Assembly (NCBI GenBank): GCA_958510825.1
Contig: OY294051.1
Location: 26,957,265-27,021,264 of the forward strand
Reading direction: 5' to 3'
Source of the DNA: Brachypterus glaber
Lineage: Eukaryota; Arthropoda; Insecta; Coleoptera; Kateretidae
DNA: 64,000 nt
Positions 11,600 to 22,138 of the stretch are shown piece after piece. Under the pieces are notes generated by a model. It saw nothing but the letters and a program-made list of their open reading frames with translations, had not been told where the DNA came from and did no database searches. The number at the start of each line of letters is the position of its first letter. The first letter of the stretch is position 1. The position numbers and the translations under genes were made by a program.

Positions 11600-12299
11600 G
11601 AATGTTATTTGTTAATACATATTTTTTTATTTATATCGCCACCTTTGGTATTTAATACTTTACTTGTGATATTAAATACTGCAATGTGTGTATTTTATAC
11701 AAAATGTTGTCATACTAACATAGAGACCGTGCTGGTACACTTGAATCCCCATGCAAGATGTGTTTATTAATACTAGCATGTTATAGTAAAAATTACTGTA
11801 ACATTTGGTAAAGCATATTACACTTAAAGTATGGTATACTGATCTAGTTTAAAGTATGTTACAGTACATAGAAAAATTAAAAATCGGTAAATAATAGCAA
11901 AATTTTGAATAGTAATAATATACAGATTTCAACCACACACAATTACACACTGACAAAATAATCGATCCTTTTTTTACTTTTCTCTGTATTATTACTAATC
12001 AAAATTTTGGTATTATTTACCGATTGTTATTTTACTAAATACTGTAACATACTTTAAACTAGATCAATAACACAACAACTACAACTTAAAGTATACCAAC
12101 TGTGATATAATTTACCAAATGTTGCAGTATTAATAAACACATGTTGCGTGGGGATCCAAATGTACCAGCACGGTCTCTATGTTAGTATGACAACATTTTG
12201 TATACAATACACACATTGCAGTATTTAATATCACAAGTAAAGTATTAAATGCCAATGGTGGCGATATAAATAAAAGATATGTATTAACAAATAACATTC
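11600..12299. mobile_element. 700-bp fold-back element
   Basis: GAATGTTATTTGTTAATACA at 11600 is mirrored by TGTATTAACAAATAACATTC at 12280-12299. Pairing continues for about 310 bp per arm (for example GACCGTGCTGGTACA against TGTACCAGCACGGTC). The unpaired centre is about 70 bp. No coding sequence is present. Confidence 0.85.
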
Positions 12300-12427
12300 A
12301 GTATTAAAAATACAACGTGTAGGCTGAAAAGATACACGGAAAAAATAAACTAATTGCCTTAACAGGAAAAATAAACTACGGCAAAACTATTTTTTTCTGG
12401 TTACTGCACTGAAAAAAAAAAGATCTA

Positions 12428-12665
12428 GTTGGGACAACCAGATCAATAGTTAAATACGAAACAACCATTTTTCTGGTTGCTGCAACCAGAAATCTGGTAA
12501 GGGCAACAAGACTAATTGTTGTGCTTACCGTGGTCATGATTGCAGATCCTTAAAGTATAAGTTTTGTTTTTGGTAACCACAAGTTGTGTTGTTGCTCTTA
12601 CCAGATATCTGGTTACAGCAACCAAAAGAATAGATTTTAACTATTAATTTCGTTGTCTCGACCAC
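12428..12665. mobile_element. Fold-back element rich in CTGGTT/AACCAG motifs
   Basis: CTGGTTGCTGCAACCAGAAA near 12470 and GATATCTGGTTACAGCAACC near 12605 are mirror copies, as are GTTGGGACAACC and GTTGTCTCGACCAC at the outside. The arms are about 85 bp and diverged. Confidence 0.65.
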
Positions 12666-12719
12666 ATTGTTGTTTAAAGTGTCCCCCGCGGAGTAGATGA
12701 AGAAATCACATTCTTAACC

Positions 12720-12960
12720 ATTAATTAATTATGGGAACCGTCCGCCGTCTTGGATTAAAGGGGTGAGTGCGCTTATCTCGCTAAATATGCATCTTACGAT
12801 AAAAATGCATAATAATAATTTTGTTAAGAAGGAAAGTTCCATCAATGTTTGTTTGGATCATTTTTTTAATATATTAATAATAATCGAGTTATATTCAAAA
12901 TTAGCCATGTTAGAGGTGAAATGGTTTTTTTGATTTTTCAGCCAAATTAATTATCAAAGG
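12720..12960. repeat. Dispersed repeat K, copy 1
   Basis: This shares GGGTGAGTGCG, CTTATCTCG and AATCGAGTTATATTCAAAA with 15050-15270, and its upstream part resembles 39030-39165. It is probably a degraded transposable element. Confidence 0.6.
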
Positions 12961-13123
12961 ATAAAATTGGTTATGAGCAAACCTGTAGCACTTGAAATTC
13001 TCTACAACTTTTTTATATTATGAATTTTCATACGGTTACGACATTCAGCGCCCACTCAAAAAAAATTGTTTTTTAGGAAAATAGTATATTGTTTTACTAA
13101 GTGGAAAAGTGAAGATTTTTTAC

Positions 13124-13178
13124 TAGTCTGTAGAATTTACGGACGACGCGAAGCGGAGTCCGGAAACTACAGACGACT
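13124..13178. repeat. Stepped hairpin module 6
   Basis: AGTCTGTAG at 13125 pairs with CTACAGAC near 13168-13175, and GGAC (13141-13144) with GTCC (13158-13161). The apex is GACGCGAAGCGGAG. AAATAGTATATT lies to the left and AACATACTATTTTTT to the right. The inverted copy is at 19507-19562. Confidence 0.85.
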
Positions 13179-13351
13179 AAAAAAAGAACATCTCCTCTGA
13201 GTGAAACATACTATTTTTTCTTCAAGCATCCTATATATATTTTTTTTAATATTAATTTTTGAATTTAATCTATTCAGTAATAAAATATGTTTTTTTTTTA
13301 TTAAAATAGGCCAAAAAAACCCTTTCGAAATAAACTTAAACCTTCCTTAGC

Positions 13352-13506
13352 TCATTTTAAATTTTTTTCGTAGGCTTTATCGTACTTGTCTAATGTAGCA
13401 TTTGCAATTTCGTCGAGATTTGCAGGTGTATAAACCATATATTCTTCTTCAATAATTTTTAATCAATTTCACACAAGGTTTTTGCACAGAATCTTGAGTC
13501 AACCAC
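13352..13506 (-). pseudogene. Decayed terminal exon, minus-strand copy
   Basis: Reading the minus strand from 13506, a CAG acceptor-like end is followed by VVDSRFCAKTLCEI, then a TAA, and later in another phase by YMVYTPANLDEIANATLDK and AYEKNLK with a terminal TGA whose complement is at 13352-13354. The exon length of 155 bases is not a multiple of three relative to its intact relative at 19241-19414, so at least one indel has occurred. The two copies still agree over most residues, which suggests both descend from a once-coding exon. The family is not recognised. Confidence 0.5.
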
Positions 13507-14614
13507 CTGTTTACATATTAAATAAACAAGTTTGAAGTATGGCTGTCATCAAAGTCAAAGAGTGCTGCCGCCAGTGGTGGTTTTGCTAACTAACTTTTTT
13601 TTACGGCGTACATCAATAAACTTATTTTTTTACTGTAAAAAAATAGATCACTTCTAACTAGTGTGTTCAGTTATAAAATATGAACATTTTAGTACGCTTG
13701 AAGGAAAAAGTTTTTTTTTTCGTACATTGAAAAATATATTGAATAAATATATTTTTGAAAAAAATGTTTTTATCCCATTTTAGCCCCTTATCCCAACCCG
13801 ATTTTTACGAAAAATAATCCCAGCCTAGAACTTTGGATAATCATCCTATGCTCCAAATTTGAAGTCTTTAGCCCGAAGCGTTCTTGAGTTATCGTGGTCA
13901 CAAATTTCCTGGACACACAGACCGACACACATTTTTTTTTACGGAAAAAATATTTTTTTGACATAAAACGTCCAGAAATGTAAAAAAAAGCAATAAAAAT
14001 TTTTCGAAATAATTTTACTAACGCAAGACTTTCCTTGGGGAAAGTAAAAAGTTATTATTACATGTATTATAAAAATGGCGTCTTTTATACTCGTTAAGAT
14101 AAAGCATTTTGAAAACCATTAAAAATTAACAACGCTGGTAAAAGGCTAAAATTAGTCTCTTGTTTCCTGTACTCCCGGAGGACTTACTAAATGAGCTCGT
14201 GAGGTAGCTAGGCTACAGGCCCTCCCTCTTTACAATCCCATAAAAAAACGTAGTAGGTCTACTTTAGTATTCATTGACGCCTTCTGGGGCTTGTATTAAT
14301 ATTTTAACGATAATAACAACCGCATATGCCGGGAATGTTGACCGTTAGATTAAAAGTTTAGCGCGAAGGCAAAAGGGAAAACCTTTTTTTACATAACGAA
14401 CATGTAAGCTTTTACTAATAAATTAATATAATTTTGGAATATAAAAATAGGTCATTCGTAACCTGTAAAAAAACGTTATCTTCACATGTTCATCATTTTC
14501 AAATTAAAATTTAACATCAATATACACATAACTTATAAATATTTACGATTCACTTTAAACTATACTAATAAAATACTTTCACGCACATCACTAATAAAAT
14601 AAATCCTGAGCATA

Positions 14615-14880
14615 CAAAGAAAAAACGGATTCCTTAAACCAAGGACACGTGTCTTTGGATATGTTCAAAGCCATATTTTCTTGTTTCAAGACTGGCATTT
14701 TCTTGAACCAAAGTCAATGTCCTTGAATAAAGAGCGCGGATTTTTATTCCAAAACCCGTGCTCTTCATTCAAGGACATTGACTTTGGTTCAAGAAAATGC
14801 CAGCCTTGAAACAAGAGAATATGGCTTTGAACATATACAAAGACACGTGTCCTTGATTCAAGGAAACCGTTTTTTCTATG
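14615..14880. mobile_element. 266-bp palindromic TA MITE
   Basis: TA-CAAAGAAAAAACGGATTCC at the left is mirrored by CCGTTTTTTCTATG-TA at the right. The arms pair almost throughout (CAAGGACACGTGTC; GACTTTGGTTCAAGAAAATG). A diverged relative is at 51133-51343. The 103-codon minus-strand frame over 14686-14997 is a by-product of the palindrome. Confidence 0.85.
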
Positions 14881-14949
14881 TATTAATGATTGCAATGTTG
14901 ATGCTGGACAACCATATTGGCTCCGTCTAAACAGACTGGCAGGATGTAG

Positions 14950-15270
14950 ACCGGTCAAATAATAAAGGTAAATTGCAATAAAATTACACGGGCTCATATT
15001 TTAAGGGGTAGTAGTGGATGGTAGCAGAACATTCCTGTTTTTCACCAGATGATTTGCGTAAACGGCTATCTTGAATTTAAAGGGTGAGTGCGGTTATCTC
15101 GGTAAATATCCATCTTACGCTACAAATGCATATTACCAATTTTGTTAAGGATTAAATTTCCTAAAATTTTTGCTAAAATCATTTTTTTATTATAATAATA
15201 ACAATCGAGTTATATTCAAAAATAGTCATGCTAGAGGTAAAATTGTTTTTGTTTTCGATTTTTTAAACAA
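14950..15270. repeat. Dispersed repeat K, copy 2
   Basis: This shares GTAGTAGTGGATGGTA and TTTTTCACC with 39090-39140, and GGGTGAGTGCG with 12758. Together the three copies suggest an element of at least 320 bp. Confidence 0.6.
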
Positions 15271-15845
15271 ATCGCACAACCCTACACAATTTTTATATAT
15301 TTGACGGGACATATTGTCTAGACCCATTTTTTCTGCTGATTTCAAATTCGTTTTCAAAAATTTTCCTACACTTCACACTTTCGAGATACAGGGTGATTTA
15401 CTAAAAAAATACACAAAATTTTAACATTCTCTCCACCCTACATTTATGAATAATTTTTTAAGAAATTCGGTTTACACATCAAGAAGAGCACAATTAAAAA
15501 TATTTTTACGCGCATTTTTTAAGCTTTTTGTGAACGAACCTTTGATTTTCGGTCGACGTTACCAATTTAGAATCCGAATTTGAAAACAAAATCATCGGGC
15601 TGATATTATTTTGTAATTTAACACTCTGAACCCGAATCTACTATTTTTTTCTTTAAATCAGCTTTTGAGGGGGTTTTTAAACACAGCTCCCTAGAAATTT
15701 TGGAACCTACTTTTTAAGGTTTTTTTCATATTTTTTGTACTGAGAAAAATGGCCATCTAAAACACTTACTTGTCACAGACCACAAAGATAAAGCTCCATT
15801 TATTAAGAGCTTTACACAAAGAGAGGTAAAACTTTATATTATCTT
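15271..15845. other. Non-coding, probable old repeat
   Basis: The stretch contains GAGATACAGGGTGATTTAC near 15383, a phrase typical of insect repeat ends. No second copy was found in this window and no gene is supported. Confidence 0.4.
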
Positions 15846-15865
15846 TTTATATTTTTCGACTCTTA

Positions 15866-16289
15866 CACGGAAAGAAATTAGTGGGCTCTGCGCTATACAT
15901 TATAAGATATTTGGTAACAGTGGCAAATTATAGTGATTTAAGCTATCGATTATAAGGGACACAATAACTAATAATGTTAAAAATAAATTGGAAACGATTA
16001 TATATATTACAGACACGATTATATTTATTACAGGCACTATTATAAATTTACAGAAATTTTATTATATTATAAAAATTATTAGCACGGACAATAAATAAAT
16101 CTATTTAAGCTATAAATGCCATACTATTTGTTATATTTTATTATTCACTAAACAATTAAAGTATTTCATATAAATTTTTACACTGACTGCCATAATTGTA
16201 AGAGAAAGCCTTGTATTTATATAATAAGCGATTATAATTTGCTTGATATGTGTGTTATAGCGCTCCTAGCTATAATTTTTTTTTCCGTG
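15866..16289. mobile_element. 424-bp TA MITE, young copy 1
   Basis: TA-CACGGAAAGAAATTA and TAATTTTTTTTTCCGTG-TA are the ends. It differs from the copy at 39729-40151 by only three substitutions and one T in a homopolymer, by eye. The host family F copies at 40600 and 43390 read GACTCTTATAAGCTC-like sequence without it, showing that a TA was duplicated on insertion. Confidence 0.9.
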
Positions 16290-16684
16290 TATAAGCTCAT
16301 AATCACACCCATTTTGCGTGTTCTTATAGGCCCATAAGAGGTCTCTACTTTTTTTTCTTTTGGGTTGGCAACAGACAAAAGTCTATCTCTTGACGTTTCC
16401 GTGCAATTGTGAACGTCGGTTTAAAGTTTAATTTTCTACAAAACTTTGTGTTAGGTTATGTTTTACCGTGTTAAAATTGTGGCTTGGTTACTTGCAATGG
16501 AAAAGAGAAGAAATGAATATAAAATATATCAAAATAATATTCGTTCTTAGAATTTTAAACATGGCGAAAACTGTAATGCCAATTCGAAACAAAAATCCCT
16601 AAATCAGTCATCAATTTAAATGTAAGTTTTTTAAAATTTTAGAGCAAAATAGAAAAAATTGTATAAAGCACTCGTTTATTAAAA

Positions 16685-16763
16685 CGTTTTTAGCGCACTA
16701 GTACTTTAGAAAACTCACCGCAAGCGGCTCGTTTTCTAAACTTGTACTCGTGCGCTAAAAACG
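16685..16763. repeat. Stepped hairpin module 7
   Basis: CGTTTTTAGCGCACTAGTAC (16685-16704) pairs with a right arm ending at 16763, GAAAAC with GTTTTC, and the apex is CCGC-aa-GCGG followed by CTCG. The relative at 43797-43844 lacks the apical part. Confidence 0.9.
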
Positions 16764-16975
16764 TATGTTATGAAACTAGTACTTTAATATACTATTATAT
16801 TAGCTAAAGCAATCGCGAATGAAATAAACTAGTTTGAGTGCATAGATTCGAGGTAAAGCTTGTACGCACATAGCGTTAGCGTAGTTATCTTATACACTTG
16901 TACTTTAATTTTTGTTAAAAAATCGCCGTTCAGTTACAAATGAATAGGAGCATAACTTCCATTTGTAACTATATA

Positions 16976-17810
16976 CAAGGTTATTCAGAAATAAGTTTGA
17001 GAAATTTAACCCCTTCCGCTCCAGCCTGTTTTTCAAGGTACATGTCCCCACACCAGATTAAAATGTATATGGGAAATCCCGTAAACAAATATCCAACTGT
17101 GGATATTGCGGTATATTTTGCTATACCTACAAATATCCATACGTGGATACAATGGAGCGGAAGGGTTTAAGAGGTGATTCTACGTTAAAAAAATATGAAA
17201 AAAAGTTCCTATAAAGGTTGGTCCGGAAATGAGCCCTAAGGGAGCTGCGGCCTTTCGAAGATGGACATATTAAATGGGGAACAAAAAAAGCACCAATAAC
17301 CAGGGCGATTCTTTATTTAAAACTAAACAAAAAAGTATTCTTCACAAAACACCCAAATTTAATATTAAAGGAGCAATAGCCTTTTAAAAAGTAACATTTT
17401 TAATGGCACAAAATGTTACTTCCTCTTAATTGCATTTTTTTTGAAAACGGGAGCAACAGTGTTACACTATATGACATTTTTTATGTATTTTTACTGAAGG
17501 AATCTATACAATATTTACAAAAAATCCAAAAAAATATACCTACATAAAAAAGATTGGAGCAAAAATGTGTTAAGCCTCACTTATTTTGTCCGTCTAGGCA
17601 CGCCTCTGAATAAATTCAAAAAAATAAATTAACATAAACTTATTAATACTAGTATACATGCAAAAGCTCGTCGCTTTAGCTTAAAGGGTACAAGAGTTAT
17701 TAATTAAAAACCTTATTTTTATTACAAGTTTAAAGAGCTCCCTTAGGACTTATTTCCGGATCAACCTTTATACCTCTTAAATTTCTCGAACCTATTTCTG
17801 AATAACCCTG
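16976..17810. mobile_element. F2 fold-back element, copy 1, with a nested TTAA MITE
   Basis: TA-CAAGGTTATTCAGAAATAAG at the left is mirrored by CTATTTCTGAATAACCCTG-TA at the right. Removing the nested 157-bp MITE and one TTAA leaves about 674 bp, close to the 649-bp copy at 53634-54282. The host sequence on both sides (TTGTACTTTAATTTTTGTTA at about 16898 and its inverse at about 17861) is itself an inverted repeat, so F2 sits in the loop of an older palindrome. Confidence 0.85.
17010..17166. mobile_element. 157-bp piggyBac-like TTAA MITE
   Basis: TTAA occurs at 17006-17009 and 17167-17170. The ends are CCCCTTCCGCTCCA and TGGAGCGGAAGGG. F2 relatives at about 25731 and 53648 read GAGAAATTTAAGA(C/G)GTGATTC with a single TTAA, which is the empty site. 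The open frame across 16940-17170 is a coincidence of this insertion. Confidence 0.9.
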
Positions 17811-18030
17811 TATAGTTCTAAAGTCACATATAAATATTTAAGGACGGACATGAAGTGTTTTTAACAAAAATTAAAGTACAATTGTATAGGATAATAACTT
17901 CCGATTTCCTCTCTATTTGTAACTGAATATTCAGTTTACTTTTTACAGTGTAAGTCAAAATGTCTATTTTTAATAATAGCAGCTAACAAAGATATTTAAG
18001 ACAAGCAAAAGATTATAATACAATGAAGAA

Positions 18031-18168
18031 ATAGTATATTACGCACCGAGTACGCAAACCTAGTTTTCAGTGCACGAGAGTGCTTATTTTTTACAAGGCG
18101 GAGCAAAGTAAAAAATAGCACTCAAAGTGCACTGAAATGGGTTTGCGTCAAGGTGCGTATACTATTTT
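18031..18168. repeat. Stepped hairpin module 8 and flanks
   Basis: ATAGTATATTACGCACC on the left mirrors GGTGCGTATACTATTTTTCC on the right. Inside, TACGCAAACC pairs with GGGTTTGCGT, TTTCAGTGCAC with GTGCACTGAAA, and GCTATTTTTTAC-type arms close on an apex of AAGGCGGAGCAAA. The right flank CCTACGACCTAACAC plus AAACATCCAAAAAACG is repeated in inverse near 37090-37130. Confidence 0.9.
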
Positions 18169-19054
18169 TCCTACGACCTAACACTTAAACATCCAAAAAA
18201 CGTAAATATTTTCTTAAAATAAATTTTATTAATTTTACGTTTAAGATATGTAATCAGCTGATTGTCACTTTTCGACTACTGTCATGGAAACGGGTGGAAA
18301 ATAAGCACTTACGTATTTTTGACGTTTAAGTTTAAATTTTATCAGTTTCAATATCACTAACCAATCAACGTCGATTATTTAACTTTTTGCACTAGTGCGA
18401 AAAATTAAACTTTTTACACAGACTTATTGTACCAAAAAGTGGTTTAAGATACAATCTATATATGTTTCTACTTTTTACTTTCAAGTGGCAAGTAACTTTA
18501 ACTTAAGTTACCGATATAATGCCAAGTAAGTTCCTTAATTACGTATCGTATTTTTCTTAGTGGGCATATTTTTACCTTATGTCTTTAAAAAAGCACATAC
18601 ATATTTAATTTTTTCATTAGGCATGCTGAATGGAAGAGGGAAAAAGTCTGACTTTTGATATTTTATTTTATCGTGAATAGGAAATATAAAAGCCTTTAAA
18701 GGGATAAACTGAAAATAAGTACCTATGGCAAAATAGAATTCGTGGAAAAAGTCCAAATGAAAAAAGAAGTATTAAAACACGTTGCCTGGGAATGGAGATT
18801 TAGTCCAACTTTCCAATAATAAATAAGACAATTATTAATTATTTTCTTATAAATGCTTCTTTTTTGTACCACCCTATAGAAAAATATAAAACATAAAAAA
18901 GAAGAGGAAAAAAGTTTTACTGTATGTATGTCAGTACATATTTTTCTAAAGTTATTAACTGGAATATTTTTGAATCAAAAATTGATTTTTTTTATTTCGG
19001 TTTAGTTATTTAAAAAAAAAATTTTTTTGAACAAATATTTTTTTTTTCAAACGT

Positions 19055-19615
19055 ACTAAAATTTTCATATTTTATAACTGAACACACTAGTTAGTAGTGA
19101 TATATTTTTTAAAGTAAAAAAATGAGTTCATTGTTGTACGCCGTAAAAAAAAGTTAGTTAGCAAAACCATTACTGGCGGCAGCACTCTTTGACTTTGATG
19201 ACAGCCATACTTCAAACTTTTTTGTTTATTATGTAAACAGGTGGTTGACTCGAGATTCTGTGCAAAACCTGGTGTGAATTTAAAAATGATTAAAGAAGTA
19301 TATATGGTTTATACACCTACAAATCTCTCCGAAATTGCAATTGCTACATTAGACAAGTTACCATCGATATCGCGAAAAGTGTACGATTTACCCTACGAAA
19401 AAAATTTAAAATGAGCTAAGGAAGGTTTAAGTTTATTTCGAAAGGGATATATAGGATGCTTGAAGAAAAAATAATATGTTTCTCTCAGAGGAAAAGTGCT
19501 TTTTTTACTCGTCTGTAGTTTCCAGACTCCGCTTCACGTCGTCCGTAAATTCTACAGACTAGTAAAAAAAAGCTTTACTTTTACTCTTAGTAAAACAATA
19601 TACTATTTTTTTCAA
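19055..19615 (+). mobile_element. Element L, inverted partner of 13080-13695
   Basis: See the entry for 13080-13695 for shared landmarks. This copy retains an open exon at 19241-19414 and its own hairpin at 19507-19562. The frame at 19496-19771 runs through the hairpin and is not a gene. Confidence 0.75.
19241..19414 (+). pseudogene. Open terminal exon remnant, 57 codons
   Basis: A pyrimidine-rich tract ending ATGTAAACAG at 19240 resembles a 3' splice site. It is followed by an open frame of 57 codons beginning VVDSRFCAKPG, continuing MIKEVYMVYTPTNLSEIA and ending PYEKNLK with a TGA at 19412-19414. The inverted copy at 13352-13506 shares VVDSRFCAK, YMVYTP, EIA, ATLDK and YEKNLK. No upstream exon was found. 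The protein family is not recognised. It may be the last exon of a transposon gene or a captured host exon. Confidence 0.45.
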
Positions 19616-19770
19616 AAACAAACGAAAAAAAAATATTTAATTTCTACAATTAAAATTTTGTTCATGCGTCTAATATTAAGAAAGATAACACAAAACCGAT
19701 ATTACCTTCTTACAGAAAACAACTTGATTGCACAGCGCGATTCGCTTAAATATTATTTAATTATTAATTA

Positions 19771-19990
19771 ATAACACTACTCAACACTTAAAAATTTGCC
19801 GACACCATTTTAGTTGCGTCTCGCTATATTTGATGCGCTGATTTCGGAACCTTTTTTCGTTTTTCTCGATCAGCTCGTTTTTTTTTTGAGATATAGTGCA
19901 CAGTGTTTTTTTTTGCTTATAGTTCTAGTCAAAAAAATATATTGAAGGTCTAATTAATCTTTTTTACGGTTTGTTGTTTGGACTTTATAA
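19771..19990 (+). repeat. Family G fragment
   Basis: It begins ACACTACTCAACAC and contains TTTTTCTCGATCAGCTCG and TTGAGATATAG, as at 29088, 43910 and 59148. Only the left end is present. Confidence 0.7.
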
Positions 19991-20214
19991 TTATAACTAT
20001 TTTTTAAATTATCTATTATAATTTTTTTATATGCATTGAATTACATGCATGTATTTTTTTTTATTTATATTAATAATAATTTATTTTGTTACAGGTAAGA
20101 GTCTACTACATTTTTATTCGTAAGTAAAATATTATTTTGAAGCATCTCCTACAAGGTCTCGTTTTGGCGGGATTGTTTTAAACAAACTGGAAACATTATT
20201 ACTTTTTTCTACGA

Positions 20215-20279
20215 GCGTGCGGAAAGATGTCTCTTTCCGCACGCATATGCGTGTGGAAAGAAGTTATTTTCCGCACGCA
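20215..20279. repeat. Double hairpin module 9
   Basis: GCGTGCGGAAAG (20215-20226) pairs with CTTTCCGCACGC (20233-20244). A second copy of the same hairpin follows immediately (GTGTGGAAAG against TTTTCCGCAC). TTTTTTCTACGA precedes it. Confidence 0.85.
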
Positions 20280-20333
20280 GAATTGGTAATAACTAATGTT
20301 AGATTCTTTTCAACAATTGTTAAAACTGTTTAA

Positions 20334-21307
20334 TATTTTTTCTATGTCGTGTTATTCTTGTTATATTATATTTATTCACAACATAATAAAAATGTTTACA
20401 TTTCTTAACTGTTAATCGTTTTTCTATTGGAAAAAAATATAAAAATAAAATTTATTACATTAAGTACCTACTTATATTTAAAAGCATATTTTATTTTTAA
20501 CTCGCTCGTAGAAAAAATATTGTTCCTAACTAATGCGTAAAGGGGCTTTTCCGCACTCGATTGCTTGAAATCTAGTGTTGAAAAGAGCTTCTTTCCACAC
20601 TTGTTAGGAAAATAGCTATTTCTATTGACTAAAACAGTGTTTTTAAGCAATGCTAAAAGAAAAGCTAGCTGTTTTAATACCTATTTATTTGTTTTTTTGT
20701 TCTTTCTTAAAATTAATGAAATCCCTACACTGAGAGCTCGTTACCGTAGTGAATACTAAATGTTTTGGCTTATATGGAACTCCACGAAAGTTTAAGATTC
20801 ACTGGCTGTTACAGTTACCAGAACTATAACAACGTTTATTACTGTAACAACCAGTGAAGGTTAACTAAAATTTCGTGGGGTTCTATATAAGCAAAAACGT
20901 TTAGTATTTACTACGGTAACGAGCTCTCAGTGTAGGTATTTCATCAATTTTAATAAAAAAAAACGAATAATAATAAGGTATTAAAACAGCTAGCTTTTCT
21001 TTTAGTATTGCTTAAAAGCACTGTTTTAGTCAATAGAAATAGCTATTTTTCTAACAAGAGGCTCTTTTCCGCACTAGATTGCAAGCAATCGAGTGCGGAA
21101 AAGCCCCTTTACGCATGAGTTAGGAACAATATTTTTTCTACGAGCGAGTTAAAAATAAAATATGCTTTTATATATAAGTGTACTTAATGTAATAAATTTT
21201 ATTTTTATATTTTTTTCCAATAGAAAAACGATTAACAATTAAGAAATTTAAACATTTTTATTATTTTGTGAATAAATATAACAAGAATAACAAGACATAG
21301 AAAAAAT
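20334..21307. repeat. 974-bp near-perfect palindrome with a central MITE
   Basis: ATTTTTTCTATGTC at 20334 is mirrored by GACATAGAAAAAAT ending at 21307. The arms of about 370-390 bp pair nearly base for base, for example the segment around ACGAGCGAGTTAAAAATAAA near 21139 and its inverse near 20500. The right arm contains an intact hairpin (CGCACTAGATTGC-aa-GCAATCGAGTGCG); the left arm has a worn version. The centre without the MITE would be CCTAGG. Confidence 0.9.
20728..20932. mobile_element. CACTGAGA-type TA MITE, central copy, 205 bp
   Basis: TA-CACTGAGAGCTCGTTACC and GGTAACGAGCTCTCAGTG-TA are the ends. It is palindromic and sits exactly on the axis of the 974-bp palindrome. Relatives: 40782-41333 (interrupted), 56335-56507, a right end at 24558 and a left end at 63670. 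Confidence 0.9.
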
Positions 21308-21355
21308 ATGTTTATTTTGTAGCTCATCATGAGTTTGAATTCTATATAAATAGAG

Positions 21356-21928
21356 ATCGGATTTTACCGAGTCGTGACGTCAAAATCCATAGCCGGGTAC
21401 AACAGAATAATAATATTATAAAAATGGTTTATAATCTATCAAACTACTACATTTACAAAGAAAAGTATATAAATATTATGAAAATCCCCTAGCGTTTCTA
21501 TTTAAGTAAAAGAAAGTTAAAAAAAAAACATAACAGATCCGAAAATTATGAATTAGTTGGACTTTTAAATAATCCAAATTTTATTTAATAGTATTGTAAC
21601 ATGGTGGCTGGTTATTACTTTTATCAAGTTAAAAAAAAATTTTTTTTTACTTGGTAAAAGTAATACCCAGCCATCATGCCACAATACTATAAAATTAAAT
21701 TTGGATTATTAAAGAGTCCAACTAAATCGTAGTTTTCAGAATGGTTATTTATTTAAATTTTCTTTTACTTAAATAAAACGTTATAGGATTTTCATAATAT
21801 TTATATAACTTTCTTTAGTAATGTAGTAATTTGGCAACATATTAAACATTTTTATAAAATTAATATGAATTTGTTAAGTTATTGTACCCGGCTAGGCATT
21901 CTGACGTCACGACTCCCTAAAATCCGAT
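21356..21928. mobile_element. 573-bp fold-back with TGACGTCA near its ends
   Basis: ATCGGATTTTACCGAGTCG at the left is mirrored by CGACTCCCTAAAATCCGAT at the right. GTGACGTCA and TGACGTCAC sit in the two arms about 15 bases in. The arms pair through CCGGGTACAA/TTGTACCCGG to a centre of A-rich and T-rich tracts near 21640. AT-rich TATA tracts flank both ends. Confidence 0.85.
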
Positions 21929-22106
21929 GTATATATATAAACTACCAACAAGCCGTCTTCCTGTTTTTTAAAAGTTTAGTCCCTATAACTTTTTTATTTT
22001 TGGAAGGTATTTTTTTAAGGCCAACAGAGGGACGGACGAAAAGAAATAACGCACTTTCAAAATATTTTGATCTTAGATAAAATTTGTCTTTTCCGGTTAC
22101 GATTTA

Positions 22107-22138
22107 AACGTATAATACTCCTTTGCTGTGAGCTGCGG
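22107..22138. repeat. Short hairpin
   Basis: ATACTCC pairs with GGAGTAT around a loop containing GCTGTGAGCTGC, near 22110-22145. It is a possible minor member of the stepped hairpin class. Confidence 0.5.

Larger units (their letters stand above)
13080..13695 (-). mobile_element. Element L, inverted partner of 19055-19615
   Basis: This roughly 600-bp stretch is repeated in opposite orientation at 19055-19615, about 5.4 kb away. Shared landmarks are ATAGTATATTGTTTTACTAA, the hairpin at 13124-13178, the CTTAAACCTTCCTTAGCTCA stretch and GTATGGCTGTCATCAAAG. It carries the broken exon at 13352-13506. The pair may be two independent insertions or the arms of one large element. Confidence 0.75.
15846..16800 (+). 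mobile_element. Repeat family F, copy 1, interrupted by a MITE
   Basis: With the 424-bp MITE removed, the sequence reads TTTTTCGACTCT-TATAAGCTCATAATCAC, then GGGTTGGCAACAG, and ends with the hairpin at 16685-16763 and TATACTATTAT. Other copies are at about 43380-43885 in the same orientation and 40190-40650 inverted. The other two copies lack the MITE and act as empty sites. Confidence 0.8.

Noticed and set aside
14686..14997. 103-codon minus-strand frame
   Set aside because: It runs through the arms of a palindromic MITE and into repeat K. The sequence is explained by the palindrome.
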